Assembly (NCBI RefSeq): GCF_003443895.1
Contig: NZ_QQOA01000002.1
Span: 248,001-312,000, forward strand
Length of the DNA stretch: 64,000 bases
Direction of reading: 5' to 3'
Source: Paraburkholderia phosphatilytica
Lineage (GTDB): Bacteria; Pseudomonadota; Gammaproteobacteria; Burkholderiales; Burkholderiaceae
In this document: piece by piece, positions 45,705 through 54,353 of the stretch
Layout of the letters: every line of letters begins with the position of its first letter
Position numbering within the stretch: the first letter of the stretch is position 1
The notes under the pieces: model-generated
The model's input: the letters and a program-made list of their open reading frames with translations, nothing else
What the model was told of the DNA's origin: nothing
The model's database searches: none
Translations under genes and position numbers: made by a program

Positions 45705-46502
45705 ATGAAACTCGGGTTGCTGAAGAAACTCCTGGTCGCCGGTCTGATCGGCGCATCGTTCACCGCGGTCGCCGCCCATGCCGACGATCTGCTCGATCAG
45801 GTCAAGTCGCGCGGCACGCTGCGCATCGGCCTCGAAGGCACCTTCCCGCCGTTCGATTCGAAAGCGCCGAACGGCGAGCTGGTCGGCTACGACGTGGACA
45901 TCGCGAAGGCCGTCGCCGCGAAGCTCGGCGTGAAGCCCGAATTCATCACGACCGAATGGAGCGGCATCATCGCGGGTCTGCAGGCCGGCAAGTTCGACGT
46001 GATCGTCAATCAGGTCGGCGTGACGGACGCGCGCAAGCAGGTGCTCGACTTCTCGCCGGCGTACACGTACTCGGCCGCGCAGCTGATCCAGCGCAAGGAC
46101 GACACGCGCGAATTCAAGTCGCTCGACGACCTCAAGGGCAAGAAGCTCGGCGTCGGTCTCGGCACGAACTACATGGACATGGCGAAGTCGGTGCCCGGCA
46201 TCGACGTGAAGACCTACCCGGGCGCGCCGGAGTATCTGCGTGACCTCGCCGCTGGGCGTCTGGACGCCGCGCTGAACGACCGCCTGATGCTCGCGTACCT
46301 GCTGAAGAACTCGCAGCTGCCGCTGCGCACGGGCTCGACCGTCGGTAACGGCAATCCGTCGGCGATTCCGTTCAAGAAGGGCAACCCGAAGTTCGCGAAG
46401 GCGATCGACGACGCGATGACGCAGCTCGAAGCCGACGGCACCTTCACGAAGATCTCGGAGAAGTGGTTCGGCATCGACGTGACGAAGCCGATCTCGCAAT
46501 AA
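45705..46502 (+). CDS. Amino-acid ABC transporter substrate-binding protein (cystine-like)
   Basis: 265 residues. Signal peptide KKLLVAGLIGASFTAVAAHA, then the family-3 solute-binding fold (GTLRIGLEGTFPPFD, DFSPAYTYS). Closest in style to cystine/polar amino-acid binding proteins (FliY/TcyJ). AGAGGAAC before ATG 45705. Permease gene 35 bases downstream. Confidence 0.9.
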   Translation: MKLGLLKKLLVAGLIGASFTAVAAHADDLLDQVKSRGTLRIGLEGTFPPFDSKAPNGELVGYDVDIAKAVAAKLGVKPEFITTEWSGIIAGLQAGKFDVIVNQVGVTDARKQVLDFSPAYTYSAAQLIQRKDDTREFKSLDDLKGKKLGVGLGTNYMDMAKSVPGIDVKTYPGAPEYLRDLAAGRLDAALNDRLMLAYLLKNSQLPLRTGSTVGNGNPSAIPFKKGNPKFAKAIDDAMTQLEADGTFTKISEKWFGIDVTKPISQ

Positions 46503-46537
46503 GACGCGTGCGCTAGCACGCCGGAGACCGTTCGCCC

Positions 46538-47197
46538 ATGACCGTCACCTCCCTGCTGATCCAGTCGCTGCCGGTACTTGCGCAGGGCGCCGTGCTGACC
46601 GTCAAGTTCGCGGTGCTGTCGATGATCTTCGGATCGATCGCGGCCGTCGTGCTCGCGCTGATGGGCATCAGCCACAACAGCGCGCTCAAGTGGATCGCGC
46701 GCGCGTACGTGAGCCTGATGCGCGGCACGCCGCTCCTCGTGCAGATCTTCGTGATCTATTACGGTCTGCCGAGCCTCGGTATCTCGCTCGACCCGACGCC
46801 CGCCGGCGTGATCGCGCTGTCGGCGAACGTCGCCGCGTATCTGTCGGAGAGCATGCGCGGCGCGATCCTCGGCATTCATAGCGGACAGTGGCTCGCCTCG
46901 TATAGCCTGGGTCTGTCGCGCCGGCAGACGCTGCGCTACGTGATCGGGCCGCAGGCGCTGCGCATCGCGATTCCGAGCCTGTCGAACAGCCTCATCAGCC
47001 TGATCAAGGACACGTCGCTCGTGTCCGTGATCACGGTGACCGAGCTGTTGCGCAGCGCGCAGGAAATCATCGCGTCGACCTACCAGCCGCTGCCGCTCTA
47101 TCTCGCGGCCGCCGCGATCTACTGGGTGCTGTGTCAGGTGCTCGAATGGGTGCAGCACTGGTACGAGCGAAGGCTCGCACTGCCCACCCGGCATTGA
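46538..47197 (+). CDS. Amino-acid ABC transporter permease
   Basis: 219 residues, HisMQ-type with about five helices and the loop SYSLGLSRRQTLRYVIGPQALR. Probably cystine or polar amino acid import with the binding protein. No ATPase gene follows, since a terminator at 47215 ends the unit, so the ATPase must be encoded elsewhere. Confidence 0.92.
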   Translation: MTVTSLLIQSLPVLAQGAVLTVKFAVLSMIFGSIAAVVLALMGISHNSALKWIARAYVSLMRGTPLLVQIFVIYYGLPSLGISLDPTPAGVIALSANVAAYLSESMRGAILGIHSGQWLASYSLGLSRRQTLRYVIGPQALRIAIPSLSNSLISLIKDTSLVSVITVTELLRSAQEIIASTYQPLPLYLAAAAIYWVLCQVLEWVQHWYERRLALPTRH

Positions 47198-47210
47198 TCA
47201 CTGATCGAAA

Positions 47211-47246
47211 AAAAAGCCAGCGGCGCGCAACACCGCTGGCTTTTTT
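47211..47246. terminator. Bidirectional terminator between the ABC permease and lepB
   Basis: AGCCAGCGG (47215-47223) / CCGCTGGCT (47233-47241), with six T's after it on the plus strand and A8 before it, so it can work from both sides between the convergent genes. Confidence 0.93.
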
Positions 47247-47275
47247 CTAACCGCTCCGCCTCGAACTACACACGC

Positions 47276-47977
47276 TCAACGCGACGCCGACGCGATCGCG
47301 GCGCCATCGAGCGCTACGCCCAGCCGGTCGAAACGCGGCAGATAGTGACGATCCGGATCGAGCGAATACGCGACGCGGCGCGCGCGTCCCATCAGCTCGC
47401 TGCGCGGAAAAAAGCCGAAGTAGCGCGAATCCGCGCTGTCGTCGCGATTGTCGCCGAGCATCAGGTATTCCCCCGCCGGCACCGTGACCGGCCCGAACGT
47501 GCTGCGCGGGCTCGGCGCGAGTTCGGAAAGACGCAGCGCATGCGAGATGCCGTCGAAGTGCTCGACGTAGTAGTCGGCGGGCGAGTTCGCATCGCCTTCG
47601 ACCGGGCTCATCGCGAGCGGCTGATAGTCCGCCTTGCGGCCGTTCACGTAGAGCACGTTGTCGCGCATCGCGACGACGTCGCCGGGCAGGCCGATCAGGC
47701 GCTTCACGAGCAGATCGTGCGCGGCCGACGAATCGATCGTCACGATGTCGCCGCGCTTCGGATCGTGCAGATGCGCGATCGCGATGTGCGTGAACGGCAC
47801 GCGCAGGTCGTACGCCATCTTGTCGACCAGAATGCGGTCGCCCTCGCGGATGGTGGGCAGCATCGAGCCCGTCGGCACGACGTTCCAGTCGGCGATCGCG
47901 CTGCGAAACAGGGTCATCAGGAACAGAAAAGCGATCAGGCCGCGATATTCGCGCCAGAAGCGTTTGAGAAGCCGCAT
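47276..47977 (-). CDS. lepB: Signal peptidase I
   Basis: 233 residues. One N-terminal helix (LIAFLFLMTLFRSAIA), catalytic Ser38 in PTGSMLPT and Lys92 in VKRLIGLPGD, and the GDNRDDSADSR block. A short one-helix form, unlike the two-helix E. coli LepB; probably an additional peptidase copy. Confidence 0.93.
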   Translation of the reverse strand: MRLLKRFWREYRGLIAFLFLMTLFRSAIADWNVVPTGSMLPTIREGDRILVDKMAYDLRVPFTHIAIAHLHDPKRGDIVTIDSSAAHDLLVKRLIGLPGDVVAMRDNVLYVNGRKADYQPLAMSPVEGDANSPADYYVEHFDGISHALRLSELAPSPRSTFGPVTVPAGEYLMLGDNRDDSADSRYFGFFPRSELMGRARRVAYSLDPDRHYLPRFDRLGVALDGAAIASASR

Positions 47978-48119
47978 GGACTACTCCGCGAGAACAGTTG
48001 AGAGAGGCCGCGGGGCACCGTCACCCCGCCTGCGCGCCATCCTATCACCGTCGCCCGCGCGCGCTCCGGAACTGCTCGCGCTCATTTGCACGCTCATTTT
48101 TCAAGCTCATTTTGCACAC

Positions 48120-49127
48120 TCACTCGCACGCGAACTTCAAGCCCAGTGCCGCGCGCGCCCGATCGGCCATCTCGATCATCGCGAGCGACTTCGCGTGCGT
48201 CATCACCGGGCTCTCCAGCGCGCCCGCGCGGATCAGCTCGCAGAAATGCGCGGTCTCGTAGTTGAGCCCGCCGCCGTCGAATGGCGCGTCGAGTTCGACC
48301 ACGCGGCCATCCGTATAGCGCACCGTCGCGCGCACCGGGTTCCACCAGTTCTCGTGGATCGTCACGTGACCGCGCGTGCCCGCGATCAGCGCATCGCCGC
48401 GGCCGTGCAGATCGAGCCCGCAGAACAGCTGCGCGATGCCGCGTTCGTGCTGGCTGTTGAGACTCGCAAAGGTATCGACACCCGTCGGTCCGAGCCGGCC
48501 GATCGTCTGCACGTCGAGCGGCGCGCCGAGCCAGTCCACCGCGAGAAACATCTCGTACACGCCGATATCGAGCAGCGCGCCGCCCGCGTGTTCGAACGAG
48601 AACGCCGGATGATCGGGCGCGACGTTCGACATCGCGCAGCCCGCGCGCACGAGCCCTACGTCGCCGATCGGATCGGCGGCGAGCTGTTCGCGCAGCTTGC
48701 GATAGAGCGGATAGAACGGCGGCTTCATCGCTTCCATGAAGAGCCGTTGCGAAGTATGCGCAACCTTCAGCACGCGTTCGAGCTGCGCACGGTTCACGGT
48801 GGCGGGTTTTTCGCACAGCACGTGACAGCCGGCTTCGAGCGCCGCACTCGCGTAATGCGCGTGACTGTCCTGCATCGTCGCGATGTAGACCGCGTCGATC
48901 TGTTCGCTCGCAAGGAGCGCATCGACACTGGCGAATGTCTCAGTGTGGAACTGCGCGGCGAATTCGGAGGCAAGCGCGGCGGCAGGCGCCGCGCGGCGCG
49001 ACCAGATGCCGGCGAGCGTGGCGCCGTCGACGTGCGCGAGACTCTGCGCGAAGCGGCGCGCGATGCGCCCCGCGCCGACGATGCCCCAACGGATCGTGCT
49101 GGCGTGACTGAACTGCGTGTGCTTCAT
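48120..49127 (-). CDS. Gfo/Idh/MocA-family oxidoreductase
   Basis: 335 residues. Rossmann motif WGIVGAGRIARRF at about 14-26, CEKPATVN with the EKP motif, and the C-terminal DIGVYEM. NAD(P)-dependent sugar or polyol dehydrogenase or dihydrodiol dehydrogenase-like. No partner genes. Confidence 0.88.
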   Translation of the reverse strand: MKHTQFSHASTIRWGIVGAGRIARRFAQSLAHVDGATLAGIWSRRAAPAAALASEFAAQFHTETFASVDALLASEQIDAVYIATMQDSHAHYASAALEAGCHVLCEKPATVNRAQLERVLKVAHTSQRLFMEAMKPPFYPLYRKLREQLAADPIGDVGLVRAGCAMSNVAPDHPAFSFEHAGGALLDIGVYEMFLAVDWLGAPLDVQTIGRLGPTGVDTFASLNSQHERGIAQLFCGLDLHGRGDALIAGTRGHVTIHENWWNPVRATVRYTDGRVVELDAPFDGGGLNYETAHFCELIRAGALESPVMTHAKSLAMIEMADRARAALGLKFACE

Positions 49128-49224
49128 CGGTGGTGAAATCCTCTGCGGGTGGAGCGAAGATGCGACGCGCTATTGTCGCCGATCCACGCTCACCCTTCGA
49201 GGTTGCACCCGCGTGAGCTTCAGC

Positions 49225-50013
49225 TCACACGCCGGCCGCTCCTGCCGCGTCATCGCGCGCACTTGCCGCGCCAAGGCCCGGCAGGCCGCCGTTGCCGCCG
49301 ACGTGCGGACGCTCCATCGGCAACGTGGTGCCGATCTTGTCCGCCATGAAGTCGATCAGCGCAAGCGACGCCGCTTCCGCTTCGCGCGGGTCGTGCCGTT
49401 CGATCGCATCGACGACGCGCGCGTGCCGCTCCACCATCGTCTGCCACACGACGGGATCGCTCGATACGATCGGATTCGATGCGGACAGCGCGCCACGCAC
49501 GATTGCGGCCATCTGCTGGAAGAACTGGTTGCCGCTCGCGACCACGATGCGCGTGTGCAACAGTTCCTCCGCGGTCTGGAAGCCGGGCTCGTCGGGGCGC
49601 ATTGCGCGCACCGCCTCGAACGCTTCGCGAATGCCCGCGATGTCGGCCGCCGTGCCGCGCACGGCCGCCTGCGCCGCGGCGCGCGGTTCGATCAGCACGC
49701 GAAACTCGATCACGTCGCGCAGAAACTGCGGATCGGGTTTCGCGCGAAAACGCCAGTTCACGACGTCCTCGTCGATCATCCGCCAGTCGCGCATCGGCCG
49801 TATGCGCGTGCCGATTTTCGGCCGCACGTCGAGCATGTCGCGCGCGAGCAGCATCGACAGCGCCTCACGCATGACTGTGCGGCTCACGTCGAAGTCTTTC
49901 GACAACACGTCCTGAGGTGGCAGCACAGCACCATATCTATCTTCGACGATCCCGGTCACCAGCCCGTCCATCACCTTGCTGACGAGTGATCGGTCCTTGT
50001 TGCCCTGTTCCAT
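49225..50013 (-). CDS. GntR-family regulator with FCD domain
   Basis: 262 residues. N-terminal winged HTH (VLPPQDVLSKDFDVSRTVMR), then an FCD helical effector domain with metal-binding-type His (EELLHTRI, VERHARVVDAI). FadR/LldR-like. Its target could be sugar or acid catabolism; none is obvious beside it. Confidence 0.88.
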   Translation of the reverse strand: MEQGNKDRSLVSKVMDGLVTGIVEDRYGAVLPPQDVLSKDFDVSRTVMREALSMLLARDMLDVRPKIGTRIRPMRDWRMIDEDVVNWRFRAKPDPQFLRDVIEFRVLIEPRAAAQAAVRGTAADIAGIREAFEAVRAMRPDEPGFQTAEELLHTRIVVASGNQFFQQMAAIVRGALSASNPIVSSDPVVWQTMVERHARVVDAIERHDPREAEAASLALIDFMADKIGTTLPMERPHVGGNGGLPGLGAASARDDAAGAAGV

Positions 50014-50362
50014 GGCACCTCCCCGATGCGGCGATTCCCGCCCGCGCTTGCGTTGACGAACAGCGGCCCTCGATGTGCAAATTTGTTGCTGTTTACACTA
50101 CGTTGCTTCGATCCAACTCAATATGCCAGTTGGGAAACCTCCTGACAGGGTATTCCCTCTGAAGAATTGTTTCGTTCCTGAAACGCCCTGTAACATTGGC
50201 GCGGCGAGGATGTTCGGTATTTATCCAGCACTGCACACTAATCGCGCACGACCTTTACGCAGTATCGTGCATCGTTCAGGTCATGAGGCATTCTGTGGCA
50301 TTGCCCGCGTCACGCGGTTGCCGCGGTTGCACCTCGCGCAATCGTGCCCGCCTGGTCGCTTT
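50014..50362. promoter_or_regulatory. Promoter region of the GntR gene; one dyad
   Basis: 349 AT-richer non-coding bases. GTTTC-GTTCCT-GAAAC at 50169-50184 is an inverted repeat and possible operator. Nothing else recognised. Confidence 0.3.
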
Positions 50363-50944
50363 TCAGCTGCCCGATGCCACCGACGCATACCGCCCACCGA
50401 AAAACACCAGCGGTGCGTGCTCGTCGAGCGCGAACATGCAAACTTCCCCGATAAAAAGCGTGTGATCGCCGCATGGATGCCGGTCGACGATGCTCGCCGC
50501 AAAACGTGCAACCGCGCGCTCGAGCAGCGCGACGCCGGGCATGCCGTCCACCGTCGCGAACGCCGGCGCGCCGCTGCCGGACAGATGCGCCTGCAGTTCG
50601 CCGGCGAAGTGACGACTGTGCGATTCCTGCTCGTTCGACAGCACGCTCACGCCGAACCGGTCGTCGTCCATCAACCGCTGATGCATGCGCGCGCGATGTG
50701 CGACCGAGACCACGATGAGCGGCGGCTTCAGCGAGCCCGACATGAACGCGTTGGCCGTCATCGCATGCAGCCGTTCTTCGGTGCCTGACGAAATCACCAC
50801 CACGCCGGTCGCGAAACGACCCAGCGCATGCCGGAAACGGCGCTCGTCGAACGACGCGGCGTCGTGAGCCGCCGCATGCGGCGGCGATGCCGGCAGGGCC
50901 GCCTCGCGGCGGGATTCGTCGAACGGGAGCACGCGTGCGTTCAT
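50363..50944 (-). CDS. Flavin reductase-like domain protein
   Basis: 193 residues, FMN-binding split barrel (RFATGVVVISS, TANAFMSGSLKPPLIVVSVA, LSNEQESHSRHFAGE, GGRYASVA). Probably NAD(P)H:flavin oxidoreductase serving a monooxygenase. It starts seven bases after manC, an odd partner. Confidence 0.87.
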   Translation of the reverse strand: MNARVLPFDESRREAALPASPPHAAAHDAASFDERRFRHALGRFATGVVVISSGTEERLHAMTANAFMSGSLKPPLIVVSVAHRARMHQRLMDDDRFGVSVLSNEQESHSRHFAGELQAHLSGSGAPAFATVDGMPGVALLERAVARFAASIVDRHPCGDHTLFIGEVCMFALDEHAPLVFFGGRYASVASGS

Positions 50945-50951
50945 CGCGGCC

Positions 50952-52574
50952 TCACGAAGCCCGGCCGTACTGATCGTCGAAGCGCACGATGTCGTCTTCG
51001 CCGAGATAGGAACCCGATTGCACCTCGATGATCTCGAGCGGCGTCTTGCCGGGATTCTCGAGACGGTGCATGACGCCGAGCGGAATGTACGTCGACTCGT
51101 TCTCGCTCAGCAGGAAGATCTCGTCGCCGCGCGTCACGCGCGCCGTGCCGCGCACCACGACCCAGTGCTCCGCGCGATGATGATGCATCTGCAGCGACAG
51201 CCGGCCGCCCGGCTTCACGACGATGCGCTTCACCTGGAAGCGCTCCCCGCGATCGATCGAGTCGTAGCAGCCCCACGGCCGCTCCACCTTGCGGTGCTCC
51301 TGCGCTTCGCTTCCGCGCTGCGCCTTCAGCCTTCCGACGATCGCCTTCACGTCCTGCACGCGGTCCTTCGCGGCCACGAGCACGGCGTCGGCCGTCTCGA
51401 CCACCACCACGCCCTGCACGCCGACACACGCGACGAGGCGGCCGTCCGAGTGCGCGAAGCTGTCGGTCGCGCCTTCGAACAGCACGCGGCCGCGCGCGAC
51501 GTTACCCGCGCGATCCTTCTCCGAGACCTGCCACACCGCATCCCATGCGCCGACGTCCGACCAGCCCGCGACGAGCGGCACGACGACGCCCTGCAGCGCC
51601 GGATCCGTGCCGATGTGTTCCATCACTGCGTAATCGATCGAATCCGACGGGCACGCGGCGAACGCTTCGCGTGCGAGCTGCAATGCGTTGCAGCCGGCTT
51701 GCGGCAGCACCTTGGCGCCCGCAAACGCGTCGTTGCACGCGCGCGCGATTTCGGGGCTGCAACGCGCGATCGCGTCGAGCCACACCGACGCGCGTACGAC
51801 GAAGATGCCGCTGTTCCACCAGTACTCGCCCGATGCGAGATAGTCCGCCGCGGTCGCTTCGTCCGGCTTCTCGACGAACGCGCCGATCGTGCGCGCGCGG
51901 CCGCCTGCCGCCGGTTCGCCATCGAGCAGGCTGATCGGCGTGCCGGTGCGGATGTATCCATATCCCGTTTCAGCGCGCGAAGGCGGCACGCCAAGCGTGA
52001 CGATCGAGCCGCGCAGCGCGTGCACGACCGCCTCTTCGAGCGCGGCAAGAAACGCCATCCGATCGCCGATCAGATGATCGGCCGGCATCGCGATCAGCAC
52101 CGGGTCTTCCATCGGCGGATCGTTCGCGGCGACGGGCGGCAGGTCCGCCTGCGCGGCGAGCGCCGCGACCGTCAGCGCGGGCGCCGTGTTGCGGGCCGCC
52201 GGTTCGAGCACGATGCGCGCATTCTGCGCAACGCGTTCGACTCGCTCAGTGGTCAGCAGACGCAGTTCCTCGCTGCACACGACGAGCGGCGCGAGCGTCT
52301 CGCAGGTGCTGCGTGGCATCGCAAATGCAGTCTCGCCGGAACGTGGAGCATCGCGCGGATCGTCGCGCCGCGCGAACAGGCCCTCGATACGGCGCATGGT
52401 GGCTTCGAGCAGCGACTCGTCGCCGAGAAGACCGATCAGCTGCTTGGGACAATGCTCGCGCGACAGCGGCCAGAGCCGCGTACCCGAGCCGCCCGCGAGA
52501 ATCACCGGCCGCACGACGCAATGTCCCGCGGTGCCGCGCGCCGCACCTGCGAAGGCCAATGCCATATCGTTCAT
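50952..52574 (-). CDS. manC: Mannose-1-phosphate guanylyltransferase / mannose-6-phosphate isomerase
   Basis: 540 residues, bifunctional type II. Nucleotidyltransferase GGSGTRLWPLSR near the start, FVEKPDEA, and the C-terminal cupin isomerase with RPWGCYDSIDRGERFQVKRI (residues split: RPWGCYDSIDRG, RFQVKRIVVKPG) and QMHHHRAEHWVVV. Makes GDP-mannose for exopolysaccharide. Inserts at residues 70-100 are longer than usual. Confidence 0.95.
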   Translation of the reverse strand: MNDMALAFAGAARGTAGHCVVRPVILAGGSGTRLWPLSREHCPKQLIGLLGDESLLEATMRRIEGLFARRDDPRDAPRSGETAFAMPRSTCETLAPLVVCSEELRLLTTERVERVAQNARIVLEPAARNTAPALTVAALAAQADLPPVAANDPPMEDPVLIAMPADHLIGDRMAFLAALEEAVVHALRGSIVTLGVPPSRAETGYGYIRTGTPISLLDGEPAAGGRARTIGAFVEKPDEATAADYLASGEYWWNSGIFVVRASVWLDAIARCSPEIARACNDAFAGAKVLPQAGCNALQLAREAFAACPSDSIDYAVMEHIGTDPALQGVVVPLVAGWSDVGAWDAVWQVSEKDRAGNVARGRVLFEGATDSFAHSDGRLVACVGVQGVVVVETADAVLVAAKDRVQDVKAIVGRLKAQRGSEAQEHRKVERPWGCYDSIDRGERFQVKRIVVKPGGRLSLQMHHHRAEHWVVVRGTARVTRGDEIFLLSENESTYIPLGVMHRLENPGKTPLEIIEVQSGSYLGEDDIVRFDDQYGRAS

Positions 52575-52812
52575 GCACTGCTCCCCTGATGCTTCAAGAT
52601 TCCACGTTTTCGGCAGCGTCCGCCGTGGATGCCAACACGGCCTCCACTGCGTCGGTTGACCCGGTTGGTCGACTCACATGGCCGACTCATTTGCGCGATT
52701 CAACCAGACGCTCAGCACGCCTTTCTGTTCGACTGCACACACACATTCCCCCGACGAAACCAGCATCGCATACGGCGAAGCCACATCACGCGCATCGAGA
52801 ATGCGTGCGCGT

Positions 52813-54171
52813 TCAACGCGCTTTGAGGACTTCCATCACCATCGGCTTCAGCCGATAGAACGGACTCCCCACTTTCATGCAGCACTCCGGCGAGCGGAAC
52901 GTCAGACAGAAGAACAGCGCCAGCACGAGGCACGTTATCCGTCGTCTCGTGACCGCTCCGAACAGCGCGCGCGACGCGCGCTGCGGAGAAAATTCGAGCC
53001 ATTTCGCGATGCGCGCACGCACCGCGCGCGGCAGCACGCGCAGCAGATCCGGCGGGCTCAACGATGCGCGCGCATCGACGAACAGGATCAGCAGATACGA
53101 GATCGTCATCGACGACAGCCAGCGACCCCAGTCGATCCCGAGCAGATACATCGGCGACGACGCGAGGAACAGGAACCCGAGCTGCCGCAGATGCGCGCCG
53201 AACAGGCCGGCGTCGTGCGCAATCTGTTCCGCGCCTTCCGCCGTGGCCGCATTCGCGCCCGTGCGCGCCACGCTCCATGCGGTGACGAGTACCAGCACGC
53301 CCGCGATGCCGGCGCCCGCAAGCCCCCAGATCCAGAATTCGCCCGCGAAAAACATCTGGAACACGCCCGACAGGTTCAGCATCGTGCTCCAGCCGATCGC
53401 CGAGATGCCGCCCGACGGCAGCGCATCGGTGCCTTGCGAGATCAGCAGACGGTCCGCCGCGCTCATCGCATGCCACATGTGATTCACCACGTCCGCGTTG
53501 CCCTTGAACATCGCGCAGAGGCTGAACAGCACGACTTCGAGTCCGATCGTCGCATCGACGATGCGGCGATACATCGGCCGCTCCGGACACAGCCGCGCCA
53601 CACGGTTCGCGATCAGCCACGCAGCGGGATACGAGATGAACAGATACGCTTCGTGCACGAGCGGCAGAAACACGCTTTGCGCCGCGAAGAAAGCGATCAG
53701 CACACCTGCCCATGCGTTGCGACGCTGCGTGGTCGCCGCGGCGAACGTGAGGCTGTACAGCAGACAGTCGACGCCGAGCGCGATATGAAACACGATCTCC
53801 TTGCGAAAGAAGAACGCGTTACCCACCGCCATTTGAAAGAGACCGCCGGGCACCAGCACCGCGAGCGCCATCGCCGCGGCGCTGCGCGTCGGCGTTTTGC
53901 GCCAGGCCCACAGCAGCAGTGCGCTCAGCGCCGCGTAGTTCGCGAATACCAGCAGATTGACCGCGGCGACGTGATCGCTCGGCACGAGCATGTCGATCAG
54001 TTCGCCGCCCATGCCGCGGCGGATGAAGCCGCCGTCGTAGTTGATGAGCCACTCGGAGTAGGCCCACGGACTCCAGTTCAGATGCGCCGGATGTGACAGC
54101 GTCACGGTCCAGACGAGCGACACCGACAGACCGACGAGCAGGACCACCAGCCAGGAATAAGTACGCTTCAT
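52813..54171 (-). CDS. Polytopic membrane protein of the polysaccharide locus
   Basis: 452 residues, about 10 helices. First loop: WAYSEWLINYDGGFIRRGMG, with other charged loops. No characterised family recognised; possibly a polymerase- or glycosyltransferase-like component. ATG 54171 starts MKRTYSWLVV; the upstream frame extension to 54357 was rejected. Confidence 0.65.
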   Translation of the reverse strand: MKRTYSWLVVLLVGLSVSLVWTVTLSHPAHLNWSPWAYSEWLINYDGGFIRRGMGGELIDMLVPSDHVAAVNLLVFANYAALSALLLWAWRKTPTRSAAAMALAVLVPGGLFQMAVGNAFFFRKEIVFHIALGVDCLLYSLTFAAATTQRRNAWAGVLIAFFAAQSVFLPLVHEAYLFISYPAAWLIANRVARLCPERPMYRRIVDATIGLEVVLFSLCAMFKGNADVVNHMWHAMSAADRLLISQGTDALPSGGISAIGWSTMLNLSGVFQMFFAGEFWIWGLAGAGIAGVLVLVTAWSVARTGANAATAEGAEQIAHDAGLFGAHLRQLGFLFLASSPMYLLGIDWGRWLSSMTISYLLILFVDARASLSPPDLLRVLPRAVRARIAKWLEFSPQRASRALFGAVTRRRITCLVLALFFCLTFRSPECCMKVGSPFYRLKPMVMEVLKAR

Positions 54172-54353
54172 GCGCTCGACCCCGAAGAGCGTTGGATGCC
54201 GCGCTCCACCCCGATGGCGCGACGATGACAGGATGCTAGAAGACATCCGCGCATCGCGCCGTGCGATAGTGCACAGAACATCGCAAACTGCTACGCATGC
54301 CGATGCAAGGTCGGTGTTTCTGCGGGTCAATGAGTCAGTGCAAGCGCTGCTGG

